From Azospirillum picis (GTDB lineage: Bacteria; Pseudomonadota; Alphaproteobacteria; Azospirillales; Azospirillaceae), in the NCBI RefSeq assembly GCF_017876115.1, contig NZ_JAGINO010000021.1:1-64000 (forward strand): DNA of 64,000 bases, in the 5' to 3' direction. The translations under genes and the position numbers were made by a program. The notes beneath the pieces are model-generated. The model was not told the DNA's origin, made no database searches, and saw nothing but the letters and a program-made list of their open reading frames with translations. This document shows positions 8,134 through 16,954 of this stretch, one piece after another (position 1 is the stretch's first letter; every line of letters starts with the position of its first letter).

Positions 8134-8991
8134 ATGCCCCTGCTCACCCCCTCGCGGGACGTCCAGCGGCCAGCGGCCGCCGGGGCAGCCGCACCCGCCA
8201 TTGAACTGGTCAACGTCAGCCGCCGCTTTGTCACGCCGGAGGGCAAGGCGATGACGGCGCTGCGCGATTTCGACATGGTGGTCGGGCAGGGCGAGTTCGC
8301 CTGCGTCGTCGGCCCGACCGGCTGCGGCAAGTCCACCACCCTGAACCTCGTCACCGGGCTGGCCCGTCCCAGCGCCGGCGAGGTCCGAGTGATGGGGCAA
8401 CCGGTCGGCGGCGTCGACCCCGGCGTCGGCTTCGTCTTCCAGACCGACGCCCTGTTCCCCTGGCGCAGCGTGCTCGACAACGTCGCCGCCGGGCCGCTCT
8501 ATCGCGGCGTTCCCAGGAAGGAAGCCTATGAGAAGGCGCGCGACTGGATCGCCCGCGTCCATCTCGCCAAGTTCGAGCAGCATTACCCGCACCAGTTGTC
8601 TGGCGGCATGCGCAAGCGCGTGGCGCTCGCCCAGACCTTCATCAACGAGCCGAAGATCCTGCTGATGGACGAGCCGTTCAGCGCGCTCGACGTCCAGACC
8701 CGGACGCTGATGCAGGACGAACTCCTGGCGCTCTGGTCGGGGACCGGCGCCTCGGTGGTCTTCGTCACCCACGACCTGGAGGAGGCGGTGGCGCTGGCCG
8801 ACAAGGTCTATGTGCTGACCGCCGGCCCCGCCACGGTCAAGACCGTGTTCAACGTCGACCTGCCCCGACCGCGCGTGATGAGCGAGATCCGCTACGACCA
8901 GCATTTCGTGGAGGTCTGCAAGGTGATCTGGGACGCGTTGCGCGAGGAGGTCCAGATCGGCCAGCAGCGCACCATGGACAGCGGCCACTGA
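8134..8991 (+). CDS. ABC transporter ATP-binding protein (SsuB/TauB/NrtD type)
   Basis: The 285-residue cytoplasmic ATPase powers the adjacent importer. It has Walker A GPTGCGKST, a Q-loop in VFQTDALFPW, the signature LSGGMRKRVALAQ, Walker B ILLMDEPFSALD and the switch His in VFVTHDLEEAV. The DALFPWR segment after the Q-loop is typical of the nitrate/sulfonate/taurine subfamily. I prefer the second ATG (8134) because the aaggag lies 8 nt before it; the first ATG (8128) has only 2 nt spacing. It lies between the binding-protein and permease genes. Confidence 0.93.
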   Translation: MPLLTPSRDVQRPAAAGAAAPAIELVNVSRRFVTPEGKAMTALRDFDMVVGQGEFACVVGPTGCGKSTTLNLVTGLARPSAGEVRVMGQPVGGVDPGVGFVFQTDALFPWRSVLDNVAAGPLYRGVPRKEAYEKARDWIARVHLAKFEQHYPHQLSGGMRKRVALAQTFINEPKILLMDEPFSALDVQTRTLMQDELLALWSGTGASVVFVTHDLEEAVALADKVYVLTAGPATVKTVFNVDLPRPRVMSEIRYDQHFVEVCKVIWDALREEVQIGQQRTMDSGH

Positions 8992-9009
8992 GGCGGGGAG
9001 CGAAAGACG

Positions 9010-9873
9010 ATGACCGATATGACCATGCCCTCGCGTGCCGTACCGAGCAGCGAGGATATCGAGACCGCCGCCCGCGCGGCGCTCGCACGGCGCAAGCGCC
9101 TGGTTGTCGGCCTGAGGGTCGGCATTTTGGTGGCGGTGCTCGCCGGCTGGGAAATCTCCACCCGGCTGGAGTGGATCGACCCGTTCTTCTTCGCCAGCCC
9201 GTCGGGGATCTTCAGCCAGATCGCCATCTGGATCACCGACGGCACGTCCCAGGGGCCGCTGTGGGAGCAGGTGCTGGTAACCCTCGAAGAGACGGTGCTC
9301 GGCTTCCTCATCGGTGCCGTCGGCGGGGTTGCCTGCGGCATCCTGCTGGGACGCAACAAGCTGCTGGCCGATGTCTTCAGCATCTACATCAAGATCGCCA
9401 ACTCGGTGCCGCGCGTGGTGCTCGGCTCCATCTTCATCATCGCCTTCGGGCTCGGCATGGCGTCGAAGGTGGCGTTGGCGGTGGTGATGGTGTTCTTCGT
9501 CGTCTTCGCAAACGCCTTCCAGGGCGTGCGCGAGGCCGACCGTGCCATGATCGCCAACGCCCAGATCCTCGGCGCCTCGCCGGTGCAGATCACCCGCACG
9601 GTGATCATCCCCTCGGCGATGAGCTGGATCCTCGCCAGCCTGCATGTCAGCTTCGGCTTCGCGCTGGTCGGCGCGGTGGTCGGGGAGTTCCTCGGCGCCA
9701 AGAAGGGCATCGGCCTGCTGATCTCCACCGCCCAGGGAGCCTTCAACGCCAACGGCGTCTTCGCGGCGATGATCATCCTGGCGGTCGTGGCGCTGGTGGT
9801 CGAGTTCGCGATCACCTGGGTCGAGAACCATCTGGTCCGCTGGAAGCCAACCCCATTCCACGAGCAGACCTGA
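9010..9873 (+). CDS. ABC transporter permease (SsuC/TauC type)
   Basis: The 287-residue inner-membrane protein has about six helices, starting near residue 37 (VGLRVGILVAVLAGWEIS). It carries a BPD_transp_1 domain. The EAA loop is present as FQGVREADRAMIANAQILGASPVQ, which contacts the ATPase. The region GAVVGEFLGAKKGIGLLI is characteristic of the sulfonate/taurine/nitrate permease family. It completes the three-gene importer. A 21 bp perfect hairpin follows the stop and separates it from the convergent kinase gene. Confidence 0.93.
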   Translation: MTDMTMPSRAVPSSEDIETAARAALARRKRLVVGLRVGILVAVLAGWEISTRLEWIDPFFFASPSGIFSQIAIWITDGTSQGPLWEQVLVTLEETVLGFLIGAVGGVACGILLGRNKLLADVFSIYIKIANSVPRVVLGSIFIIAFGLGMASKVALAVVMVFFVVFANAFQGVREADRAMIANAQILGASPVQITRTVIIPSAMSWILASLHVSFGFALVGAVVGEFLGAKKGIGLLISTAQGAFNANGVFAAMIILAVVALVVEFAITWVENHLVRWKPTPFHEQT

Positions 9874-9897
9874 GCCGCTCCATCGCGCCAGCCCGCA

Positions 9898-9947
9898 GCG
9901 AAGCCCCGCGGATCCCGGATCTTCCCCCGGGATCCGCGGGGCTTCGC
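9898..9947. terminator. Bidirectional hairpin between convergent operons
   Basis: A 21 bp perfect stem (9898-9918 with 9927-9947) and an 8 nt loop lie between the importer permease stop (9873) and the stop of the minus-strand kinase (9957). It has no clear T-run on either side, but its position and strength fit a shared terminator. Confidence 0.7.
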
Positions 9948-9956
9948 AATTGACGG

Positions 9957-11363
9957 CTAACCGCCGGCGGCCTCCCGGGGCGGCGCGGCACCGCCCGGCA
10001 GGACGACCTCCACCATCAGGCCGCCCTCCGCCGATGTTTCCAGGGTCACGCGTCCACCAGCCGCCTCGCAGACCTCCTTGACGATGGCGAGCCCGAGCCC
10101 GCTGCCCTCCGGCCCGGTCCCGGGAATGCGGTAGAAGCGCTCGAACACGCGCGCCTGCTCCTCCGCCGGGATGCCGGGACCGCTGTCGATCACCCGCAGG
10201 CGGCAGTGCCGGCCGTCACCGTCGAGCTCGACCCGGACGGTGCCGCCGGGGAGCGTGTAGCGCACGGCGTTGTCCACGAGGTTGACGATCATCTCACGCA
10301 GCATGGCGCCGTCGCCGGTCACGCGCAGCGGCCCGCCGGCCATCGCCACCTCGGGATCGAGATCGACGCCGCGTGCGAGCGCGGGGTCCGTGAAGTCGTC
10401 GAGCACCAGCCGCACCGCCGCCACGAGGTCGACGGAATCGACCCGCGGCCGCCGGCTGCCGGCCTCGGCCCGAGACAGCGTCAGCATCTGGTTCGCCATG
10501 CGCGCCGTCTGCCGGGTGGTCCGGCGCAGCGCGGCAAGCGCTTCCCCGCGTTCCCCCTCGTCGGCGGCGCGGGCGGCGACGCTGGCCTGCGTGCTGAGGA
10601 GGGCCAGCGGCGTCTTCAACTGGTGCGCGGCATTGGCGACGAACCGCCGCTGTGCGGCCATCTGCGCCCGAACCCGCTGCATGTAGGTGTTGAGGGCGTC
10701 CACCAGCGGCCGCAGCTCGCTGGGGACCGGGAGGGGCGCCACCGGCTCCAGGTCGTTGGGATCGTGGGCCAGCACGGCGTCGCGCAGCCGCAGCACGGGC
10801 GCGAGCGCACGGGTCACGCCGACCGCCACCACCAGCCCGGCAACCAGCAGCATCAAGCCCTGCTGGCCGGAGGCACCGATCAGCAGGTCCTGTACCATGG
10901 CATCACGGCTGTTGAGGGTGACACCGACCACCACCTGCACCGGGTCGGCCCTGCCGGCGCCCACCAGCGGCTGGGCAAAAGCCACCAGCCGCAGCGGCTG
11001 GTCGCGGTAGGTGCCCGCATAGTAGACCGGCTGCAGGGCGGCCAGCGGCGACATCGGCAGCGGCAGGTCCGGATATCCGGTCAGAAGGCGCTGGTCGGCG
11101 CCCTGGACGCGGTAATAGACACGGTCGCGATAGCCGGTGCTGAACATCTCCAGCGCGGCGGGCGGCACCATGGCGTCCACGACGCCCTGATCCACGGTGG
11201 TCTGCTCGGCGATGGCGCGCGCGGAGGCCACCAGCATCCGATCCACAACGGCGTCGGCGGTGCGCCGCACCGTGCCTGCCGTGATCCACAGGTTGAGCCC
11301 GACCAGCCCGGCCAGCGCCAGAAGCAGCCAGGCGAGGAGGCGGAACCGCAGGCTGTCAAGCAT
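9957..11363 (-). CDS. TctE-like sensor histidine kinase
   Basis: The 468-residue membrane kinase has a first helix at about residues 9-29 and a periplasmic two-component-sensor N-terminal (2CSK_N-type) domain to about 160. A second helix spans about 168-188, followed by a HAMP-like linker. The HisKA domain has FVANAAHQLKTPL (phospho-acceptor His247), and the HATPase domain carries NLVDNAVRYT, DSGPGIP and GSGLGLAIV. The TctE family senses tricarboxylates and similar organic acids. Its start overlaps the response-regulator stop by 8 nt, so translation is coupled. A transporter of the alpha-ketoglutarate permease type lies in the same direction upstream, making regulation of organic-acid uptake a sensible inference. 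Confidence 0.93.
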   Translation of the reverse strand: MLDSLRFRLLAWLLLALAGLVGLNLWITAGTVRRTADAVVDRMLVASARAIAEQTTVDQGVVDAMVPPAALEMFSTGYRDRVYYRVQGADQRLLTGYPDLPLPMSPLAALQPVYYAGTYRDQPLRLVAFAQPLVGAGRADPVQVVVGVTLNSRDAMVQDLLIGASGQQGLMLLVAGLVVAVGVTRALAPVLRLRDAVLAHDPNDLEPVAPLPVPSELRPLVDALNTYMQRVRAQMAAQRRFVANAAHQLKTPLALLSTQASVAARAADEGERGEALAALRRTTRQTARMANQMLTLSRAEAGSRRPRVDSVDLVAAVRLVLDDFTDPALARGVDLDPEVAMAGGPLRVTGDGAMLREMIVNLVDNAVRYTLPGGTVRVELDGDGRHCRLRVIDSGPGIPAEEQARVFERFYRIPGTGPEGSGLGLAIVKEVCEAAGGRVTLETSAEGGLMVEVVLPGGAAPPREAAGG

Positions 11364-12027
11364 CGTCGGCGCGCAGGACGTAGCCCAACCCCCGCAAGGT
11401 GTGGATCCTCGCCCGTCCTCCCTCCAACTTCCTGCGCAGGCGATGGATGTAAATTTCGATGGCGCTCGGCTGGGCATCCTCCTCCATGCCGAAGACGGCG
11501 TCGAAGATCTGCATCTTGCCGACGGCCTCTCCGGTCTTGAGAATCAGGTATTCGAGCACGGCATATTCCCGCGGCGTCAGCACCAGCGCCTGCCCGGCCG
11601 AGCGGAATTCCCGCTTGCGGGGGTCGAGCAGGAGGTCGCCGCAGACGGCGACGGGCGCGGCGCGGTTGCTGGCGCGGCGCAACTGCACCCGGATGCGCGC
11701 CTCCAGCTCCGCCAGTTCGAACGGCTTGGCAAGGTAGTCGTCGGCCCCCTCGTCCAGCCCGGCGACCCGGCCGTCGAGGCTGTCGTTGGCGGTCAGGATG
11801 ATCACCGGACAGGAGTTGCCGCGGCGGCGCAGGCGCCGCAGCACATCCAGGCCACCCCTCTTCGGCAATCCCAGATCGAGGATCACCAGGGCGTAATCGC
11901 TGACGGACAGCGCATGGTCGGCGTCCTCGCCGTCTCCCACCCAGTCGATGGCGAAATTGTTGCGCCGCAAAGCCTTGCACAGCCACGTCGCCAGATCGTG
12001 ATTGTCTTCGACAAGCAGGATACGCAT
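11356..12027 (-). CDS. OmpR/TctD-like response regulator
   Basis: The 223-residue regulator begins with the receiver core ILLVEDN. The phosphorylatable Asp51 lies in VILDLGLPK, and the switch Lys in LAKPF. The C-terminal OmpR-type winged helix (about residues 125-220) has LTPREYAVLEYLI and VEIYIHRLRRKL-like segments ending LRGLGYVLR. It is the partner of the overlapping kinase. The start at 12027 gives a standard receiver N-terminus; the longer open frame upstream has no homology. The gap of 112 nt to the FUSC-type gene may contain its own promoter. Confidence 0.95.
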   Translation of the reverse strand: MRILLVEDNHDLATWLCKALRRNNFAIDWVGDGEDADHALSVSDYALVILDLGLPKRGGLDVLRRLRRRGNSCPVIILTANDSLDGRVAGLDEGADDYLAKPFELAELEARIRVQLRRASNRAAPVAVCGDLLLDPRKREFRSAGQALVLTPREYAVLEYLILKTGEAVGKMQIFDAVFGMEEDAQPSAIEIYIHRLRRKLEGGRARIHTLRGLGYVLRADDA

Positions 12028-12139
12028 CGTCTTCGATCTTCGCGGCCGGATTGGGTCGGATCGCCGCCCGGAGCCTGGGGTCCAGCGCACTGTGCTCCTT
12101 CCGCCGACGCCAGGCAAGGCGACGGCAAGGCACCGGACT

Positions 12140-13219
12140 CTACGGCCGGGCGGCGAAATCGGCCACCCGCTCCTCCAGGTCCGCCAAGTTGCGGCTGGCT
12201 TGTTCCAGGGCGAAGCCGGCGCCGAACAGCCGCCACAGCATGTCGGTCGGCAGGTCGCGGGTGCGGTGCGCCTTGCGCATGCCATCGATCGCTGTGCGGT
12301 AGTCGGCCAGCGCGCCCGCCAAGGCATCGGACGGCGCCGGAAGCAGACCGGCCGCCAGCGCGTCGGCCAGACTCCCGAGACGGGCGGCGGCGGCGGCCGC
12401 GACCGGCGCCCAGCTCCACTCCGGCGCCCCGTTGCGGCTTGGTTCCCAGACGGCGCGGCGCAGCATCACCACATCATGGCGAAGGCGCATGAGCGTGCGC
12501 AGCAGCGGGTCGGGGTCCGGCAGATCGGCCAACCGGCTGCGCCGTTCCCGTGCCGCCTCCCCCACCAGGGTCTCCAGCCGGGTCAGCGCCTTGCGGGTCC
12601 GCAGCGCCAGCGCGTTCATGTCCGCCTGCCCTTTCCCGTCGGTATTTCCCTCGGCGGCGCTCCCATCGGCGGCAAGCGCGTCGAGCTGGCGGGCCAGCAG
12701 CCGCGCCACCTCCGCCGCGGTCACCAGCACCGAGCGCGAGGCACGTGCCGGCACCACCAGCACCGACACCAGGACCCCGACGACGCAGCCGAGCCCGACC
12801 TCCAGCACACGGTCGGTCGCGAAGCCGAGCGGGCCGAGCGAGGCGCCGCTCGTTCCCAGCAATACGATGATCGCGGTGATCGGGGCGACGCGCAACCCGG
12901 CGGAGATGGCGGCGAAGAAGGACAAGGGCGCCACGGCGACCAGCAGGGCCAACGCCCGGGCCGGCGGGTCTCCATGCGGCATCAGGATGGCGACGGCGCA
13001 ACCGTAGACGACGCCCAGCAGCGAGCCGACGAACCGGTCGAGCGCCGCCTTCAGCGAGCCGCCGACACTGCTTTGGGTCACGATGATGGCGGTGATCACC
13101 GCCCAGAACGCCTGCGGCAGCGCCAATGCCGCGGCCAGCGCGAAGGCCGCAAGGCAGGAGATGGTCATCCGCAGCGCATGGATGAGCTTCGAGCGGTTGG
13201 CGGCGAACCAATGCCTCAC
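12140..13219 (-). CDS. FUSC-family inner-membrane protein
   Basis: The 359-residue protein has a strongly hydrophobic N-terminal half with about six helices (from HALRMTISCLAAFALAAAL to VLVSVLVVPARAS) and a soluble C-terminal half rich in Ala and Arg that looks helical. This matches the FUSC/aromatic-acid-exporter-like family (FusC, YccS, AaeB relatives). These are membrane parts of efflux systems for aromatic or fusaric-acid-like compounds. No periplasmic adaptor gene is adjacent, so function is uncertain. I chose the GTG at 13219 because ggag lies 8 nt upstream; a GTG at 13240 is also possible. It follows the transporter gene closely on the same strand. Confidence 0.8.
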   Translation of the reverse strand: MRHWFAANRSKLIHALRMTISCLAAFALAAALALPQAFWAVITAIIVTQSSVGGSLKAALDRFVGSLLGVVYGCAVAILMPHGDPPARALALLVAVAPLSFFAAISAGLRVAPITAIIVLLGTSGASLGPLGFATDRVLEVGLGCVVGVLVSVLVVPARASRSVLVTAAEVARLLARQLDALAADGSAAEGNTDGKGQADMNALALRTRKALTRLETLVGEAARERRSRLADLPDPDPLLRTLMRLRHDVVMLRRAVWEPSRNGAPEWSWAPVAAAAAARLGSLADALAAGLLPAPSDALAGALADYRTAIDGMRKAHRTRDLPTDMLWRLFGAGFALEQASRNLADLEERVADFAARP

Positions 13220-13246
13220 CGTTGCGTCTCCGTCCGGCACCCACCG

Positions 13247-14629
13247 TCAGTCACGGTCCATTTCCGATACATGGCGGGTGTCCGGCATGAAGAAATAGAC
13301 CAGCAGGGACAGCGCGATGCAGCCGGTGACGTACCAGTAGAACCAGGTTTCGTGCCCGGCGTTCTTGAACCACAAGGCGAAATACTCCGCCGTGCCGCCG
13401 AAGATCGAGACCGTCAGGGCATAGGGAAGGCCGACCCCCAGCGCGCGGATGTTGGCCGGAAACAACTCAGCCTTCACCACGGCGTTGATCGAGGTGTAGC
13501 CGCTGACGATCACCAGGGCGGCGCAGATCAGCGCAAAGGCGACCCAGCCATTGTCGGTCCGGCTCAACAGGGTGAGGATTGGAACCGTCAGCAGGGTGCC
13601 CGCCACGCCGAAAGCGATCAGCAGAGGCCGCCGGCCGATGCGGTCCGACAGGGCGCCCACCGCCGGCTGCAACAGCATGAACAGGAACAGCGTCGCCGCG
13701 GAGATCAAGGTGGCGTCATCGCGCTCCAGCCCCACCGTGTTGACCAGGAACTTCTGCATGTAGGTCGAATAGGTGTAGAAGGCGACGGTGCCGCCGAGCG
13801 TCAGCCCGACCACGATGGCAACGGATCGCGGGTGACGCGCCAGTTGCCGCAACAGGCTGCCGCGCGGCTGGTCGGAGCGGTGACGGGTGAAGGACCGGGT
13901 TTCCTCGATCTTGCGCCGCAGGTAGAGCGCGGTCACCGCGCACAGCGCGCCGATCACGAAGGGGATGCGCCAGCCCCAGGCGCTCAACTGCTCTTCCGTC
14001 AGGAAGACCCGCTGCAGCAGCACCAGGACCAGCAGCGCCAGCAACTGACCCATGATCAGCGTCACATATTGGAAGCTGGAATAGAATCCGCGTCGGTCCC
14101 GCGTCGCCATCTCGCTGAGATAGGTGGCGCTGGTGCCGTACTCGCCACCGACGCTCAACCCCTGCAGCAGCCGGGCGGCAACCAGGATCAGCGGGGACAG
14201 CAGTCCGATGGTCTGGTAGGTCGGGGTCAGCGCGATCATCAGCGAGCCCAGGCACATCATCGTGACCGACAGGGTGAGGGCCGCTTTGCGGCCATGGCGG
14301 TCCGCGTACCAGCCCATCAGCCAGCCGCCGATCGGGCGCATCAGGAAGCCGACGGCGAAGATCGCCGCGGTGCTGAGCAGTTGCGCCGTCTGATCCTCGC
14401 CCGGGAAGAAGGCGTGGGCGAAATAGAGCGAGAAGGCCGAGTAGACATACCAGTCGTACCATTCGACCAGATTGCCGATCGAGCCGCCGATGATGGATTT
14501 CAGCCGGCTTGCGGTCGAGAGGTCCCGGTCGTCCGCCACTCCCATCTCCCCATGTCCGGCATTCCCATGGCCGTGAGCCGCATGCCGGCTTCCGGTCATT
14601 CCGAGGGTGTGTCCGCGCTCCATATCCAT
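13247..14629 (-). CDS. MHS-family MFS transporter, alpha-ketoglutarate-permease-like
   Basis: The 460-residue protein has twelve predicted helices. It matches the E. coli KgtP pattern closely from memory: GNLVEWYDWYVYSAFSLYFA at the first helix, FLMRPIGGWLMG, ADRHGRKAALTLSV, RLLQGLSVGGEYGTSATYLSE, FQYVTLIMGQLLALL and the late KAELFPANIRALGVGL. It should be a proton symporter for 2-oxoglutarate or another dicarboxylate. The first 30 residues are an unusual extension with five His residues, absent from KgtP. The ATG at 14629 has aagga 7 nt upstream. TctDE-like genes downstream suggest organic-acid sensing. Confidence 0.88.
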   Translation of the reverse strand: MDMERGHTLGMTGSRHAAHGHGNAGHGEMGVADDRDLSTASRLKSIIGGSIGNLVEWYDWYVYSAFSLYFAHAFFPGEDQTAQLLSTAAIFAVGFLMRPIGGWLMGWYADRHGRKAALTLSVTMMCLGSLMIALTPTYQTIGLLSPLILVAARLLQGLSVGGEYGTSATYLSEMATRDRRGFYSSFQYVTLIMGQLLALLVLVLLQRVFLTEEQLSAWGWRIPFVIGALCAVTALYLRRKIEETRSFTRHRSDQPRGSLLRQLARHPRSVAIVVGLTLGGTVAFYTYSTYMQKFLVNTVGLERDDATLISAATLFLFMLLQPAVGALSDRIGRRPLLIAFGVAGTLLTVPILTLLSRTDNGWVAFALICAALVIVSGYTSINAVVKAELFPANIRALGVGLPYALTVSIFGGTAEYFALWFKNAGHETWFYWYVTGCIALSLLVYFFMPDTRHVSEMDRD

Positions 14630-14845
14630 CGTCGCGTCCTTGTCTCCTTTGGGCGCCCCCGCGGCGACCATGAGCCCCAGTGCCCAACAACAACATGGAT
14701 GGAGGCAAAGGTCCGGCCACTCCCCGACGGGAGGACAACCGCAAGAGGGAACCATCAACGGCAACAGCCGATCGATGAACGTCAGATGTCCGGGCACAGG
14801 AAGCCGCAGCGCTTCCCCTCCTGAGGCGGCCGTCCCGTTCGCTCC

Positions 14846-16090
14846 TTATCGACCACGGGCCTCCAGCGCCGCGATCGCCTCCTCCGCCGCGCGGATCCCG
14901 CTCTGATAGGCACCGTGCGCGGTGGAGAAATCAGTGGCGTGGGTCGCCTCGCCAGCGAAGAACAGCCGGTCATCGCACGGACGGGCCAGCACGGCGCGGG
15001 CAACGGCATGGCCGGGCAGCGCATGGCTGTAGCCGCCGCCCACCGACGGCGTGCCGGTCCAATCGGATGCCAGCAGTGGACGCAGGCAGCGCCGAACCGA
15101 CTCGCCGAACAGGGTGGCGATCTGGTCGACGGCACGGGCGAAGGACGCCGCCGATCCCCGGTCCGCCATGGCGCGTGCCCCGGCGCCGCCGAGGAAGCAC
15201 TCGATCACCGGCAAGCCGAAAGGGCGGATGTAGTAGCTGCCGGTAGCCGGGTCATGGGGATCGCCCAGCACATGGGTTTCCGGTTCGAACGGCCCGTCCC
15301 CGACAACTTCCAGGAACAGCTTTTCGTTTGCGCCCAGAGGCAGACATGACGCCGCCTCGCGCCAGGGGTCGAGCGCCGAGGGCCAACGGATCGCGTCGCC
15401 TGCCAGCACGGTACTGGATACCGTGACGATGGCGGCCTGGGCCTGAAGCGTGCCGAGCGCCGTCCGCAAGGCCACCCCGCGGCCGTCGAGCGCCACCGCC
15501 TCGACCGGCGTCCTCAGGCGGAGGGCCGCGGAGGCCGGCAGGCTGGCGGCGATCAGCGTGCCGTATCCCGCAGGAAGACGCCAATTGCAGGCGGTCGCAG
15601 CGGTGTCGTAGGCGGCATAGTCGCGGGCTGACACACGTTCCAGTTCGTCGCCGCTGAGATAGCCGCTGATCGCCTGGAGATAGGCGGTCCAGCGGCCGCC
15701 CGGCTCCAGCGCATCCGACGCGCGGTCGCTGGCGGGTGGATCGTCGGCGATCCGCCCGCTCCACCGATCGAGCGCCTGATCCGCCGCCCGCTGCTCGGCC
15801 GGCGGGAAACCGAGGTCATGGAACTGGTCGCGCCAGGCGGCCGGGCTGCGGTCGACGACGAAGCCGCTTTCCTCGGCGATGCGCGTCCATGGATTGCGCT
15901 CCGCCGAATGCAGCCAGCCGCAGCCGAGGTCGAGCGTCATGCCCGCCGCCCGGCAGGTCCAGGCACGACCGCCCGGACGTGGCAGCGCCTCCAGCAGCAG
16001 GCAGGACAGCCCGCTTCCGGCCAGGCGGCGCGCTGCGGCGATGCCGGCCGCGCCGGCGCCGATGATGGCGATGTCGGGCGCCTCAGTCAT
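14846..16090 (-). CDS. FAD-dependent amine oxidase family protein
   Basis: The 414-residue flavoprotein has the dinucleotide-binding motif IIGAGAAGIAAARRL at residues 9-23 and the GRAW segment following LPRPGG, typical of flavin monoamine oxidases and related NAD(P)-binding Rossmann proteins. The C-terminal FAD-binding stretch reads LFFAGEATHATDFSTAHGAYQSGIRAA, also characteristic. There is no signal peptide, so it acts in the cytoplasm. It probably oxidises a primary or secondary amine, but the substrate cannot be read from sequence. The cupin gene lies 12 nt upstream on the same strand, suggesting a two-gene unit. Confidence 0.88.
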   Translation of the reverse strand: MTEAPDIAIIGAGAAGIAAARRLAGSGLSCLLLEALPRPGGRAWTCRAAGMTLDLGCGWLHSAERNPWTRIAEESGFVVDRSPAAWRDQFHDLGFPPAEQRAADQALDRWSGRIADDPPASDRASDALEPGGRWTAYLQAISGYLSGDELERVSARDYAAYDTAATACNWRLPAGYGTLIAASLPASAALRLRTPVEAVALDGRGVALRTALGTLQAQAAIVTVSSTVLAGDAIRWPSALDPWREAASCLPLGANEKLFLEVVGDGPFEPETHVLGDPHDPATGSYYIRPFGLPVIECFLGGAGARAMADRGSAASFARAVDQIATLFGESVRRCLRPLLASDWTGTPSVGGGYSHALPGHAVARAVLARPCDDRLFFAGEATHATDFSTAHGAYQSGIRAAEEAIAALEARGR

Positions 16091-16102
16091 GCCTGTATCC
16101 GG

Positions 16103-16492
16103 TCAGCCGGCATACTGATCATCGGTGACCTGCTCCAGCCAGTCGACCGCCCTGCCATCCTCCATTTCCGCGACGGCGATGTGCGTCATGGCGCAATCGG
16201 GGGCGGCGCCGTGCCAGTGCTTCTCGCCCGGCGCGAACCAGACGATGTCGCCGGGACGGATCTCCTCCACCGGTCCGCCGTCACGCTGGGCGCGGCCGAG
16301 GCCGGCGGTGACCAGCAGGGTCTGGCCGAGGGGGTGGGTATGCCATGCCGTGCGTGCCCCCGGCTCGAACGTAACGGTGGCACCGCTCAGCTTGCCGCTG
16401 CCGCTGAACGGGGCATCGATACGGACCCGGCCGGTGAAATACTCCTCGGGGCCGGCCTTCGAAGGCTGTGCACCGCTGCGCTTGATGTCCAT
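16103..16492 (-). CDS. Small cupin-domain protein
   Basis: A 129-residue single-cupin protein. The metal-binding cupin motif 1 reads TAWHTHPLGQTLLVTAGLG and motif 2 reads PGDIVWFAPGEKHWHGA. The ligands His-X-His, a Gln in place of the usual Glu, and a later His are visible. Similar proteins occur beside amine or aromatic oxidoreductases and often carry carboxymuconolactone-decarboxylase or quercetinase-like annotations; the reaction is unknown. The ATG at 16492 has gggag 7 nt upstream. A truncated LysR gene lies divergently upstream, the common arrangement for this cupin type, so its regulator seems to have been lost. Confidence 0.85.
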   Translation of the reverse strand: MDIKRSGAQPSKAGPEEYFTGRVRIDAPFSGSGKLSGATVTFEPGARTAWHTHPLGQTLLVTAGLGRAQRDGGPVEEIRPGDIVWFAPGEKHWHGAAPDCAMTHIAVAEMEDGRAVDWLEQVTDDQYAG

Positions 16493-16619
16493 CACCCGTC
16501 TCCCTGCGGTTGGTGCCGGCGGATGGAGGGGAAACGCCGACGGCAGGCAAAGAACTGGGGCTGGGTCCGGCCCAGACCAGTTGCCATGGCAGACATGGCG
16601 TCATGTCCGGAGTTCATCA

Positions 16620-16846
16620 ATGCGACGCGAAGAACTGGTCGACCTCAACGCTTTCCTGCCGGTGGCGGAGGAGCGGAACTCCACCCGCGCTGCCAGCCGT
16701 CCGCCGCCTTCACCCTGCCGGTCGAAGGGCTTGCGCGGAAATGGCCGATCCGGCGGGGGGCCGATCCGGTCAAACACCGAAACAGGCCATCTCGTCGATG
16801 CTCAGGGAAGTGCGGTGACCAGACCGGCGGCGGCCAGGACGGATAG
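16620..16846 (+). pseudogene. LysR-type regulator remnant with large internal deletion
   Basis: From the ATG at 16620 the translation reads MRREELVDLNAFLPVAEERN followed by STRAAS. This is the start of a LysR winged-helix domain of the kind usually written LNAFLAVAEERSFTRAA. After about 26 codons the similarity stops. In the next frame a short piece reads QPSAAFTLPVEGLARKW (from 16694), which resembles the last residues of LysR proteins (PSxAFxLLVEALR). About 250 codons appear to be missing, with a frame change at the junction near 16690. It is divergent from the cupin gene, the usual place for its regulator. The N-terminal match is convincing; the C-terminal match is short. Confidence 0.55.
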
Positions 16847-16954
16847 AAGACCGGTGAGCACGACCGCGGATCGAAAGATCAACTCAAGCATGGGCATGGC
16901 TTTCGCATCTGGGAACCGGGTGCTGAAACCGGGGCTCCGCCAGGAGGGAATTGT

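Noticed and set aside
12002..14824. 940-codon plus-strand frame opposite FUSC and KgtP-like genes
   Set aside because: Gln/Arg/Gly/His-rich antisense artefact common in GC-rich genomes.
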